The translations under genes were made by a program, and so were the position numbers. From contig JACEVL010000493.1 of assembly GCA_020284085.1 (NCBI GenBank), positions 443,001 to 507,000 of the forward strand: a stretch of 64,000 nucleotides of DNA. The letters run 5' to 3'. Shown piece after piece: positions 48,176 to 58,976 of this stretch. The stretch comes from Aporrectodea caliginosa (taxonomy: Eukaryota > Annelida > Clitellata > Crassiclitellata > Lumbricidae). Position 1 is the stretch's first letter. Every line of letters starts with the position of its first letter. A model generated the notes under the pieces. The model saw only the letters and a list, made by a program, of their open reading frames with translations, did no database searches and had not been told where the DNA came from.

Positions 48176-48639
48176 TCATCAATTCCTAGTTTTTAATTAT
48201 CAGTTTAATTCAATCTCCTCAATTAGATAAATTATGGTATACGGGCGACGTAAATCATGCTACACTTAATAACGTAGCTCTATTAAATAGCTGCATTATA
48301 CTGGTGAGATCAATTCAGAATAATTTCTTTTGGGGGTCGACGGCCTTTGTTGCCATAAGATGTCGTTAAACTTTGGATCCTATTTGTACACCTTTAACAC
48401 GCTGTCAAACGACGCTATAATAATCATCTTTGCGTCGGGGTTAATAATTGTCTCTTCAAATATCCATGGTGAGGTTAATGTGAGGTCGATGTCGACGGCC
48501 CTGCTGCCGAAAGATGTCACTAAACAAGGTTAATTACTATTACATGAAAACATAAAAACAAGGTTAAATTTAGACACCTTTAATAAGTTGCCTAAAACTT
48601 ATATATTTAGCTATTGCGTTGAGTATATTGAGCTGTAAT

Positions 48640-49185
48640 ATGCCAAAACTAATCTTTGTCGGCGGCAACGGCCTATGTTGTCATAAGCTGCCGTTAAACT
48701 GAGGACACACACAAGTATATTGTGAGAGAGAGTCGTCAACGGCCTTTGATGTCATAAGACGACGTTAAACTGTGGTGAAAAATAAATATTGTGAGAGATT
48801 TATATTTAAGAGATCGCGAGCCGTAGTATGCCAAAAATAATCTTTGTCGGCGGCAACGGCCTATGTTGTCATAAGCTGCCGTTAAACTGTGGATCCATCC
48901 ATCCATATTGTAAGAGCTGTAATATGCCAAAAACTAATCTTTGTCGGCGGCTACGGCCTATGTTGTCATAAGCTGCCGTTAAACTGTGGATCCAATAATG
49001 CAGTAGAGCTGTAATATGCCAAAACTAATCTTTGTCGGCGGCAACGGCCTATGTTGTCATAAGCTGCCGTTAAACTGTGGATCCAATAATGCAGTAGAGC
49101 TGTAATATGCCAAAAACTAATCTTTGTCGGCGGAAACGGCCTATGTTGTCATAAGCTGCCGTTAAACTGTGGATCCTTCTTATAA
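48640..49185 (+). repeat. Tandem array, about 93-bp unit with hairpin core
   Basis: Cores at about 48661, 48733 (variant), 48849, 48945, 49037 and 49129: cggcaacggcctatgttgtc, then ataagctgccgttaaactg. aacggc/gccgtt can pair. Single dispersed relatives are at 32526, 46782, 48335 and 48486. Confidence 0.8.
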
Positions 49186-49679
49186 TGATTAATTCAGAGA
49201 GTGGTTATAGAATATAGATCGTTTATGCAGCAGTGATAACAAAGCACAGAAATCCATCACTACCCGTAGCGCAAACAGCAGGGCCGTTTTAAGGAGTTTG
49301 GGGGCCCTAGGCACAAACTCTAACCTTAACGTAACCCGATTTCCGCCTCAATCTCTCGGTTTCAGATATAGAGTATTGCGTTAATGCATTGCATGTGCAT
49401 TTGCGTCGTTTTGTTAAATTTATTTAACATAGTACTGTAGCCTACTAAACTGCTAGCACATCTAACACAGCAATCTTTGTAGGCCTACTACAAGTGTAAA
49501 ATTAAGGTTTAGTTTAACATACGTTAAAGTTCTTATTGTTAATTTGTTATACAAATTGAAAAGTGAGATTATAATGAGTGAGTGTTTGCTATACTGTACA
49601 TGGATTATCATGACATTTTCTTACAAACATCGTTTTCGTGTTTTGCTCTCAGCAAAGTCTCTTAAAATATCATCAAAAT

Positions 49680-49934
49680 TCAAAGACAGCCTCTTAAAAT
49701 ATCATCAAAATTCAAAGACTCAAAGTCAAACACATCTGATTCTATGCTCATGACAGACAGGCAGTTTAATCGTTCTTGCACCATAAGGCTGCGAAGCTCG
49801 TTTTTGGTTAATTTAAGTTTTGAGAAAGAACGTTCACCGGCAGGCCAACAGTTTGTCGCCATCATCGACAGAAACATTCTTATTGCAATTTCAACGTTTG
49901 GAAGAGCTGATTCCATATTGTCATTCTTTATCAT
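49680..49934 (-). pseudogene. hAT transposase C-terminal (dimerisation) fragment
   Basis: The 84-codon frame reads NVEIAIRMFLSMMATNCWPA, then GERSFSKLKLTKNELRSLMV and QERLNCLSVMSIE, the hATC dimerisation motif of hAT transposases. The rest of the transposase is not recognisable, so it is a remnant. Confidence 0.8.
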
Positions 49935-50179
49935 GGCATATCATTATTGACATAGATGGCACTGATATTTTGCAAATGATTCTGACACATAGTATTTCAG
50001 GTGTTCACATTCTGAAAGTAGTTCGTGTTGGTCAAGATCTTGAGGATAGAACTTTCAACTGTGTTCTGTTAGGCTTATTTGTTCAGCATTCAACTGGACC
50101 AGTTTGATTAAGAATGTAAATCTCATGCTGCTTTCAACAGCTTTCTTCATAAACTTCTCCAAGTCTGTTTAGTTTAGCC

Positions 50180-50204
50180 CAGACTCCCCAGAGCCGTATA
50201 TAGG

Positions 50205-50247
<43 letters not shown>

Positions 50248-50254
50248 GGCTCTG
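50180..50254. mobile_element. 75-bp palindromic MITE nested in the hAT remnant
   Basis: It begins cagactccccagagccgtat and ends tatacggctctg, with an (AT)n centre and GTTTAGCC on both sides (50172-50179, 50255-50262). The arms agagccgtatata/tatatacggctct are inverted. Confidence 0.75.
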
Positions 50255-51239
50255 GTTTAGCCTAGTGACCAATGATTCGATGATTGGCAAGTAGGTATGA
50301 ATTCTAAATTTTTTGCTCGCATCCATAACAGTGTCATTTGCAGGACCTCCGACCTTTCATAATGTAATTCGCATAATTATTTCTTTAAGTCATTCGTCGC
50401 TGGCTGTCGTAATACTCTGCGCTGTGAGCAGACGAATGAAGACAAACAAAATATACAGGGATTAAGAAAGCTGTGCGCCATTGGTATAAATTATTAATTT
50501 ATTTCAGTCTAACTCCTATAGCGCTCTGCGATATTATTACCAATAATTATGTTTAACTAAAAATGGAGACTTTGTTTTAAAATGTGTTATACTCTGCAGA
50601 ATTGTTAGAACCTATAATATTGTTAATATTATCGTACTGTTATTACGTGGTCGCGATGTATCTATTGTTTTTGGGGCGCCGCGGGGCCCCTTGTTGCGCG
50701 GGGCCCTAGGCACGTGCCTCGCGTGCCTAGGCCTTAAAACGGCACTGGCAAACAGTGCCAGGTAGTGTCAGTCCAAAGCTTCGAAAAAGGAGGAGAGCGA
50801 TGTCAGCGGCCATTGCAGCCATAAAGATGTCCTTAATCATTAGAACTACTATAATCATATATGCAGAGTTTTACAATGGCATTTGATGTCGGCTAACTCT
50901 TGCACCCAATCCAGTCATTCAGTAGTTTACTTGCAAGTAGGGTCCATGCAGACGAAACGTAACACATATTCGGGCGCGGGTGGCGCTTTACTTACGACCA
51001 GCGTGGTTTGTAGGGAACAATGTTCTTGTTTTAGTTGCCAACAGCAAATAGAAGTCCCTGGGCAGTTTCAAAGATTCATAAACGCAAATTCAAAAGCAGG
51101 GATAATACAACTCAGCCAAAACTAATAATTACAACCAATAGCTAATAACTAATCATAATTAATAAGCGTCATCGTTCTGAATTGCTTTGATATTTTCAGA
51201 GAATTCGCCGAGTTGCGAGAATAATTGATAGATTCGGTC

Positions 51240-51549
51240 AGACGGTAGAAAGAGGCAGACAGACAGACAGACAGGAGGACAGCGAGGCACGCAAGCAGGA
51301 AGGCATAGGCCTACAGATAGAAGCACAGACAGGCAGGCAGACAGGCAAGTAGGCAGGCAGACAGACAGACAGACAGATGGACAGACAGACAGGCAGGAAG
51401 GCAGATAGGCAGGCAGACGGTCAGACAGACAGACAGACAGACATACAATTACAGAAAGACAGATTCAGAGACAGGTAGAAAGAGGTGAGAACAGGTGAAA
51501 ACGGAAATGAAAAAGGAGGAGAACGGATTACATGCCATCACGTGGTCAA

Positions 51550-51616
<67 letters not shown>

Positions 51617-51617
51617 G

Positions 51618-51650
<33 letters not shown>

Positions 51651-51665
51651 CCACCACCACTACAT
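51240..51665 (+). repeat. CAGA-rich tract followed by (ATC)n
   Basis: caga/cagg runs 51250-51460, then about 35 atc units 51548-51655. Confidence 0.92.
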
Positions 51666-52313
51666 TTTAGTTAAAGGTCAAGTCGTCCCTCCAATTTTTA
51701 TTAGAGCCTAACTATCAATCTGCCAGAGTTATACAAATTGTCATGAAGATAATAAGTGCAAAGGTGCTATCTCCCGTTGCACTCTAGCACACGATATCAG
51801 AAGAGTCCATCTACACACGCAACAGGTGGTGCATGGAGCGAGTAGGTTAGTGCTATCTCGTAAAGGCACACGCCCATTTCAATTGGACCATACACAGCTG
51901 CGACGAGGGTTGAATTTCAATAGTCCCTTTCTGTGTCAGTTTGTTGACGGCCTTGCTAAAAATAACTAAATCTCTATCTCTCTCAATGCGACAGGTAGGC
52001 CTATGCCTATGCTTTCGACATGTGTTCGTCAGAGCAAGTTAATCTCAGCCTCGATTAGATAAAAGTGTACATTGGAGTATTCGAGTACTTGAATTGTCTG
52101 CGTAGACGATGGCTAATCCATCTGGTACTAAACATGAATAAACACGAAACTACTCGACGATTAAGATCTCCAACTCTGTTTTAAACCATATTTATAAGGG
52201 CGTGGTTTCAACACATAGGCCTAGAGTTCTGAGTTAAGAACTCCGCCGCTGCTCGTACACTGGCAGTGCCAGTCCCAAGCCTGGATGAAGGAGGATGGCG
52301 ACGGTAATGATCT

Positions 52314-52620
52314 TTGTTATCACACAGTGATATTGATCAGTGCTATCCATACCAGGTCGTAGATTCCTTCGCTCTGCCACTCAAGGCGACCTGGTTATAT
52401 GGCTCGAACTTCCACGGCGCTTCACAAAGTGGTCGGTCGACCTTCTGGAACAGGTTGCCTAGCAACCTCCGTAATGAACTTCTTGGTCTGTCTTTGCCCC
52501 TTTTCCGCAGGCGTTTGAAACCCATTCTTTTCGATTGTGGTTTGGTGTGATCAGATGTGGAACGCCTCTGAGGAGTTTCTCTTTAAGTGGCGCTATATAA
52601 ATTTACGACTACGATTACGA
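52314..52620 (+). mobile_element. LINE 3' end
   Basis: It encodes RSTFWNRLPSNLRNELLGLS and FRRRLKPILF, then the tail ggaacgcctctgaggagttt...ggcgctatataaatttac. Confidence 0.65.
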
Positions 52621-53429
52621 GTGTTGTTAGACTGAAACTACTACTACAGGTATAGTTAATAGACTATTATTAAAGTGTATTTGGTTTCAATGCGTGGTAC
52701 GTTGATGCAACGTTGGACGCTTTTCCCAAAAGAGACCGTGGGCTATGTGTCCTCCAACCTGCTTCTTCTTCAGTGAATTGATCATAATTATGAGATCCCT
52801 CACCACCACTGCCCGTTTTGAGTGGTTGCCACGCCATTTCGAGCCCCCGCGTATGGACCGAACGTGCTAGCTCGAGATTGAAATCATCTGAAATACCGTA
52901 ACCCATTGCCGGCATTTACCGCTAAGCGGACCGACATGTACAGTTGTACACGCCCAGAGGCACATTGGCGCACATCTTTACTATTATAGCAGTAGCCTGT
53001 AGCTACGCCAAGAAAGCTATGGAGATATGTTGATCATCTTCTGGTAACACGTGTAGGCCTACTCGGTGGGTGGAATAGTTAGTTGACCTGCGATGAGAAA
53101 GAATTAGGCCTACGTTTTCTCATAGGCGTGCAGGGAGAGTCAGAACGATAAAGGTGAGTAGGACTATTATGACGCCACTGGATGTTTTGATGACAGCTTG
53201 AAATAAGAAGATCACAAAAACTTGCGGGGTATCTCCTTATTTAATTGGCTCTCGACGCCTCTTTGTGCCTATTTAATGTAGGCCTACGTGAAACCTATTC
53301 GCAACAAATATGATGTGTATTCGTCACGTGGCGTTATCTGTAACGCTCTGGAAACTAAGAAATGTCATTTCTGACTCAGGTTCAGGTGCTGTGTAGTGTG
53401 TACCCGGTTCCATGTCCGTGAGTGTGTGA

Positions 53430-53717
53430 TGTGTGTCTATGTAGGTGTGTATATGCATGTATGTGTGTGTATGTATGTGTGTGTGTTTTGTGTGTCTATA
53501 CATGTAGGCCTATGTGTGTGTATGTATATGTGTGTATGTGTGTGTGGGTGTGTGCGTGTATGTGTGGGTGTATGCGTGCGTGTGTGTGTGTGTGTGTGTG
53601 TGTTCATGTGTTTGCGTGTGTGTGTATGGATGTGTGTGTGTGTGATTGTGTGTGTGTGTGTGTGTGTGTGTGGGTGTGTGTGTGTGTGTGTGTGTGTTTG
53701 TGTGTTTGCGTGCGTGC
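53430..53717 (+). repeat. (TG)n-rich tract at the left edge of the LTR array
   Basis: tgtgtgtatg-type repeats running up to the LTR boundary at 53718. Confidence 0.92.
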
Positions 53718-54997
53718 TGTTACCCACTGTAACGTGTCGGCCCCTCTCCAAATCGTAACCCTCCCTCGGGTCATAGGCCAACCCACGCCGCTGTGTCGGA
53801 GCCTTCAGATAGGTCCCATCCCAGGAGTTAGGTAAGCCTCTATATTCCCTTGTAACCTCTTGTGACCTTTCTGCCCTCTTATCAATCTGCCCTATCCCTA
53901 CCAATAGGGTGGCTACCTCTAGGTCAGTAATTCCTTCAGGTTCTTCTATATTTGGTACCAAGATGCGCGAGTGTATGTCCACGGCTCCTGAATTAAGAGC
54001 AACCATCCCCCCTGGGATAATTTTGGGTGCGTTGTGGCCCCGAGCACAGTCTTGTGCTTACTTACTTGTGTATCTATTTTTAGATCTGCATGGGAAGGGA
54101 GCTGTCGGCCATCCAGAACTGGGTTTCGAACTCCTTCCTCACTTCTGCGGTCTGGGAGCTCAACACTACTCTCACTGATCAAGTCAAGAAGAGAATCTCC
54201 ATATTTGATTAGATATTTGCGTTTTAATTCAGGATTATTAACAATTATGTCTAACAATTCGTCAGAGTTGCGATGCATTGCAAGATCAGATGTAGCCATT
54301 TAAGACTGTTAAATTAAACAAATCAAGTTCACAGTTCGTGAGAATAAATCAAAAGAATGTCCACAAATACTACTTGTCTGTTTTCTTACTTATTTTTAAG
54401 TATTTCACAGTTAAATCTAGCTATCGACGGTTTCTTTGATAAAACTGAGCGTTACTTATCGCCAGTAATTTTCCTTACTTAAACTATGCACATTTTAATA
54501 GAACAGCTCTACCAAAATATCTCGGAGGTTTCTAGCACTGAACCGGGCTAAAACCGTATCGTAAAGAATCGAAATCTTATACTCCCTGTATCAATTGAAA
54601 GATCCCTTTTCCAGAAATTTATCACTATCTCCCCAAAATTTCCGTTGGCACCAATCCAAAATGGCAGCCTTGCACAAACAATTTGGAGCCAAACTTGATC
54701 CAAAGTTTTCAACAAGAATAACTTGACATCCGTCCGAAAATGGTTTCCCTGCTTCATCCACGGTCACGTCGGCGTGTGAAGTAACCCTTATTTTCGGCCA
54801 TTTACCAGTTTAACCACAATAAAACTCCATTTTATCACCGCTCTCCTCAACATGTGATGCTTCTCTTTCCCCAAGCAAGCACAGAGAGAGTTATCTTTTC
54901 CGGAAGTGAGGCTATTTTTAGAAATCAAAGGTATCCTCTGCCATCAGACCTTATGTAGCGCATTTCTAACAAACCTTGTGCCTACAGGTTCGGCACA
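53718..54997 (-). repeat. 3' LTR of element A
   Basis: 1280 bp. On the minus strand it begins TGTGCCGAACC and ends TGGGTAACA, and is preceded by the purine-rich GAGGAAGGGGTAG. The match to 58688-59967 is about 99 percent by eye; differences cluster near 54815-54880. Confidence 0.85.
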
Positions 54998-55010
54998 CTA
55001 CCCCTTCCTC
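54998..55010 (-). promoter_or_regulatory. Polypurine tract of element A
   Basis: The minus strand reads GAGGAAGGGGTAG immediately before the 3' LTR start. The same tract is at 59968-59980 in element B. Confidence 0.65.
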
Positions 55011-55412
55011 ACTCAAAATTTCTACCGAAGGGAGAAATTTCGGTAACCGTACTAGGAACCTCCATGTTTACATAGTACACGTTGCTAAAAGACATTGTTA
55101 CCATAACATCCAGAGTTATACTCAACCAGACATTAAAACAATTAGCGAACAGCCTTACTCTACCTTATCCAACACAGCAAAAGTAAGAGCATTAAACAAG
55201 TTTTTATCGGTAAATGAGATGCAAACAATCTTGGCAGATATCTTATAGACAGTAGAATAAAACAAATGCTTATCCAGTTTCAACCTTCACCTTTCCATGT
55301 AACATTAGTACAATAATTACAGTAGGTGTATAAAGCATCATAAGCATCAACCACAAAAACATTCAGTTAAACATACATGATTCCCAAAGATCTGTTATTC
55401 TATTCTCTAAAC

Positions 55413-58400
55413 CTAACGGGACGTATAATCTCGCGTTTTGCTCTCGTGTTCGGTAGCACGATACGCTGACATTACGAGAGGAAGAAGCGAATCCCAACTC
55501 CGTTGATTTTGGGACACAACCTCCCCCACTGTCGAAGTCAGGGTACTGTGAAATCTTGCATCCAATTCGTGAAGAGAAAATGCAGCAGACCGTTCTAAGA
55601 TTACTGAGCGTATTCTGGCTTTGTCTTCAGGCGACACATCTTTGGCTATCTGTTCCCATAGCGGTGCAAGTATAGTTTCTGGTTTAACGTCTGCTTGTGA
55701 CGCTGAACCTTCTTTGACAGCTGAACAACTTGCTTCTCGTTCCGTTGAACATTGATCTGACCAGAGCACGACATCTTCGGTCGACCACTGTAGACCTTTT
55801 TTAACTCGTATTGGCTGCTTCGTTGGGTTCATCACTCGGACAGCAATATCCAAAGCCCGATCAGGCAACAAAGTACCTGCCAGCATCAAACCTGACTCGA
55901 GAATTTGCGGAACCGTCGCCCATGGTTGAAATTTGGCAGAAAGGTTCGGTAACACTGCGTAAGTTTCCAAGTCCATCTCTGACATTGCAGGAACTAGTAC
56001 ATCAGCAGCAACAGCAATCCGACGACATCGATTAGCCAGTCCAGGATTACTTCCGAACAATGGTAGGATATGATCTTGAATCTTTATCCAATGTTCTGCA
56101 AAGTTCCAAGTCACGGCGTGTTGTTCGAGCCATTTCAATCCGAAGATTAATTCTGACAACTGTTCTGTAACCAGGCAAGGAACTGTGAATTGAAATCCTT
56201 CCACCTCGCAATGAAGATTGACTTCGCCGAGTACTTTTATCTCCGTTCCATTCGCGGCACGAAGAACTTGTTGGGATGGAACAAGGTCTCTGCGATTAAT
56301 AAGCGTGGCTGGAGCCAAGCTCAGTTCACTGCCCGTATCGATTAATGCTGACAAAGACAATCCATTGATTTGGACCGGTAGGTAGGCATTGGTACTGCCT
56401 TCCACGTAGCGTACATTGGATGGATCTGGCCCAACATCAGTCTGTGTTACACCGGTGTGCGTTTCTTCCCCATCGTCACGATGTTGCGGACACCGACGAG
56501 CTATATGTCCAAGACCATTACAGTTGTAGCATCGGATTGATAACCGGTTACGGTTTCGATCACCTCTTCCACGTGCGTTTACAGGCTGAGCATCTGTAAG
56601 AAGTTCACGTCCGGCGGCTAAACCAGTCTCTTCTCGTTCTCTTCGATTGAAAGGTCGAGTCGTGGGACGATTTTCATTAAGGCCCAATGTTCTTTCCAAT
56701 TGATCAATCCGACGTCGTTGAGGTTCCAACTCGTCTCTCAACAGTCGACGAATTATGTCTTTGGACAACGGTTCTTCTTGTATGGCTTTTATTCTACCAT
56801 AACGACGATCAGGAGTTTCTTCAGTGTCATTGTCTGCTTTCTGGTAACATTCTAGTCTTAACGCCAACTTGTACGCGTCATCCAAAGTAGACGGTTCACG
56901 TTCTCTGACTTTACGTGCGAGAACCCTGTCTCTTAACGAGTCCACAAAGGCTCGTATGGCGATTGTCTCTCGATGATCTGAATGAGGTCCTGGATAAGCC
57001 ATCGTGAGAAGCCTTCGAATGTCTTGGACCAGATTACTTAGATCCTCACCGTCTCTTTGTTTTCTTGCAGACAATTGAGCTTGGTATAAACTGGCTTGAT
57101 TCTGGCTTCCATACCTGGCTCTTAATATTTTGATCAGCTCTGACCATGAAGATATGTCACTGGTTTCACACTCCCACAAAATTTGACTTGCCGGTTCAAC
57201 AAGTGCACACATGAGTTGGTTTAATTTCTCCTCATCTGTCCATCGGTTATGTTGGGAGCAAATTTCAAAACGTCGAACGAACGCTTCGATCGGAGTTCGT
57301 CCACTGAACTGACCAACTTTGATCCACTGACGTGGCTTTTCAGCACTGGGTTTGTTTACCACTGACTTTTCTTTCTTGTCAGCAAAGGTTTCCGAAGAAG
57401 CAGAACTGGACGGAGTGAACGGAGGAAGTCCATTTCCAGACACTACAGTTTTCTTTTCTGAAGTCATCTCTTCGTTCACCAAAGTACTGTTCTTGTCATC
57501 AGACAGCATCTTGGTCTTTTGCGGTTGCAATGTTTCACCAATTGACATTGTTTGCAATTCTTCACGAAGCAGTTGACGCAAGACAGAACGCAAACTTCCA
57601 TCTTCTGGTTCTTTCTTTCCTTGTGATTCTTGGCAATGACCTTTGAATTCTGCAGAAGACAACACTGTTTTGTACAACTGAGATTCATCCACAAACCCAG
57701 ACAACAAGGTTGTGTTTTGAATCACAGCCGTTCGATTACAGTCACTGTTTTTCTGACGTGTTACATCACGATCCAACTGTTCATTAGTCATCGGAACATT
57801 GCGACTACTGACAAAAGTCGGAGCCCGAGATTGAAAATCTGTTACCATTTGTCCAGCTTCCGAGAGAAGATATGACGGCACAGTTGTCGTTCTAACGTGA
57901 CCATCCCTGCACATGGTTGTTACCGTTGAAGCAACGTTCTCTGCTTCTGACAACATTGTACATGGCATGTTCTTATTTGACCAGGTGGAAAACATTTCTG
58001 GGCGTGAAGAAGTTACAGTCGGCAACAGAACAGTAGGCATCCTTCGATCAGCACGGTAAGTATGAAGATTGGATGACACGTAGATGGGTTCTGTTGTGAA
58101 AGGTGTAACACCAACAGCAGATTTTTCTCTTTCAAAATTCATTCTGTTCTTTTCAGACTGTGAAGAGCAAGTGATGGGGAAGGTTGTGTCCCAACGACTT
58201 GTTACATCACCGGATCCGGGATCCGCTTCTAGGTCGCCAGCGACGAAGGGATTACGACGTGAAGATGACGTTCCCGTCGCTAGGACCTGATCGTCCATAT
58301 GACACATTGTGTCAATGGTAGTATCTTGTTCCATATCTGCAACTAAAGAATTCAGGTTAGAGCGGAGCTGTTCTACACATTCTAACAGTTGTAAGTAATT

Positions 58401-58976
58401 TTTGTTAGTTTTCTGTGTTTCATAACGTTTCATATTTTGATTTGTACTCCTACTCTCAAATTGTTCATTATCTCTTTCAAAATTTATTTGTTTTCTGACC
58501 TTATCTTGAACTAGATATTCAGAATCACAAAAGCGGTCAGTTACAAGCGGTGTTTCGTAGTCATTTTTACGTCCAACCCTTGAATTAAGCTTACTTTGAC
58601 CTGGGACTCCAACAAATGGATTAAAATCACTGGACCTATCTGACCTATTTAAAACCCCACTTATGCTGGTGCCATTTGTGACGTGGCTGTTACCCACTGT
58701 AACGTGTCGGCCCCTCTCCAAATCGTAACCCTCCCTCGGGTCATAGGCCAACCCACGCCGCTGTGTCGGAGCCTTCAGATAGGTCCCATCCCAGGAGTTA
58801 GGTAAGCCTCTATATTCCCTTGTAACCTCTTGTGACCTTTCTGCCCTCTTATCAATCTGCCCTATCCCTACCAATAGGGTGGCTACCTCTAGGTCAGTAA
58901 TTCCTTCGGGTTCTTCTATATTTGGTACCAAGATGCGCGAGTGTATGTCCACGGCTCCTGAATTAAGAGCAACCAT
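55413..58976 (-). CDS. Gag-protease polyprotein with integrase remnant (element A)
   Basis: 1187 codons. The first about 97 residues come from the LTR. A long N-terminal region without recognisable domains (100-545) is followed by a Gag capsid-like region (about 550-715; WIKVGQFSGRTPIEAFVRRF, AYPGPHSDHRETIAIRAF), a CCHC knuckle at 816-829 (CYNCNGLGHIARRC), and an aspartic protease with LIDTGSELSLAP (Asp about 880) and FGLKWLEQH. After ERSAAFSLHE, where RT should begin, the frame passes directly into integrase sequence (FHSTLTSTVGEVVSQNQ, LLPLVMSAYRATEHES). It then ends after a few unrelated residues because of the 542-bp deletion. The capsid and protease are homologous to element 1 but clearly diverged. 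Confidence 0.87.
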   Translation of the reverse strand: MVALNSGAVDIHSRILVPNIEEPEGITDLEVATLLVGIGQIDKRAERSQEVTREYRGLPNSWDGTYLKAPTQRRGLAYDPREGYDLERGRHVTVGNSHVTNGTSISGVLNRSDRSSDFNPFVGVPGQSKLNSRVGRKNDYETPLVTDRFCDSEYLVQDKVRKQINFERDNEQFESRSTNQNMKRYETQKTNKNYLQLLECVEQLRSNLNSLVADMEQDTTIDTMCHMDDQVLATGTSSSRRNPFVAGDLEADPGSGDVTSRWDTTFPITCSSQSEKNRMNFEREKSAVGVTPFTTEPIYVSSNLHTYRADRRMPTVLLPTVTSSRPEMFSTWSNKNMPCTMLSEAENVASTVTTMCRDGHVRTTTVPSYLLSEAGQMVTDFQSRAPTFVSSRNVPMTNEQLDRDVTRQKNSDCNRTAVIQNTTLLSGFVDESQLYKTVLSSAEFKGHCQESQGKKEPEDGSLRSVLRQLLREELQTMSIGETLQPQKTKMLSDDKNSTLVNEEMTSEKKTVVSGNGLPPFTPSSSASSETFADKKEKSVVNKPSAEKPRQWIKVGQFSGRTPIEAFVRRFEICSQHNRWTDEEKLNQLMCALVEPASQILWECETSDISSWSELIKILRARYGSQNQASLYQAQLSARKQRDGEDLSNLVQDIRRLLTMAYPGPHSDHRETIAIRAFVDSLRDRVLARKVREREPSTLDDAYKLALRLECYQKADNDTEETPDRRYGRIKAIQEEPLSKDIIRRLLRDELEPQRRRIDQLERTLGLNENRPTTRPFNRREREETGLAAGRELLTDAQPVNARGRGDRNRNRLSIRCYNCNGLGHIARRCPQHRDDGEETHTGVTQTDVGPDPSNVRYVEGSTNAYLPVQINGLSLSALIDTGSELSLAPATLINRRDLVPSQQVLRAANGTEIKVLGEVNLHCEVEGFQFTVPCLVTEQLSELIFGLKWLEQHAVTWNFAEHWIKIQDHILPLFGSNPGLANRCRRIAVAADVLVPAMSEMDLETYAVLPNLSAKFQPWATVPQILESGLMLAGTLLPDRALDIAVRVMNPTKQPIRVKKGLQWSTEDVVLWSDQCSTEREASCSAVKEGSASQADVKPETILAPLWEQIAKDVSPEDKARIRSVILERSAAFSLHELDARFHSTLTSTVGEVVSQNQRSWDSLLPLVMSAYRATEHESKTRDYTSR
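58655..58674 (-). promoter_or_regulatory. Candidate primer-binding site of element A
   Basis: The minus strand reads TGGCACCAGCATAAGTGGGG, resembling the element 1 site with a three-base insertion. It lies 13 bases from the LTR end and inside the open reading frame, both unusual. Confidence 0.45.

Larger units (their letters stand above)
41181..49270. other. SINE and MITE-rich region, no gene seen
   Basis: Between the listed elements (41200-41960, 42960-43690, 44200-44620, 45490-45900, 46770-47530, 48175-48640) no coding exon is recognised. The stretch just above 41180 would hold the promoter and 5' UTR of the mucin-like gene. A recurrent block ggacacctttaacacgctac lies at 44836, 45810 and 48385. 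Confidence 0.5.
49279..50747 (-). mobile_element. hAT transposon remnant with 8-bp target duplication
   Basis: 1469 bp. The left end is cagggccgttttaaggag and the right end ccttaaaacggcactg, with GCAAACAG at 49271-49278 and 50748-50755. It contains a hAT transposase C-terminal fragment and a nested 75-bp MITE. Confidence 0.85.
50756..53430. other. Intergenic region, no gene seen
   Basis: Apart from microsatellites and one LINE tail (52314-52620), no coding signal. Several aggcctac words, as elsewhere in the window. Confidence 0.55.

Noticed and set aside
48640..49185. CRISPR-like array
   Set aside because: The repeat includes the spacer-like segments, which are themselves repeated, and this is an animal genome.
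53396..53835. Cys/Val-rich and His/Thr-rich frames
   Set aside because: Translations of (TG)n/(CA)n tract; the minus-strand frame only continues the LTR part of Gag into the flank.
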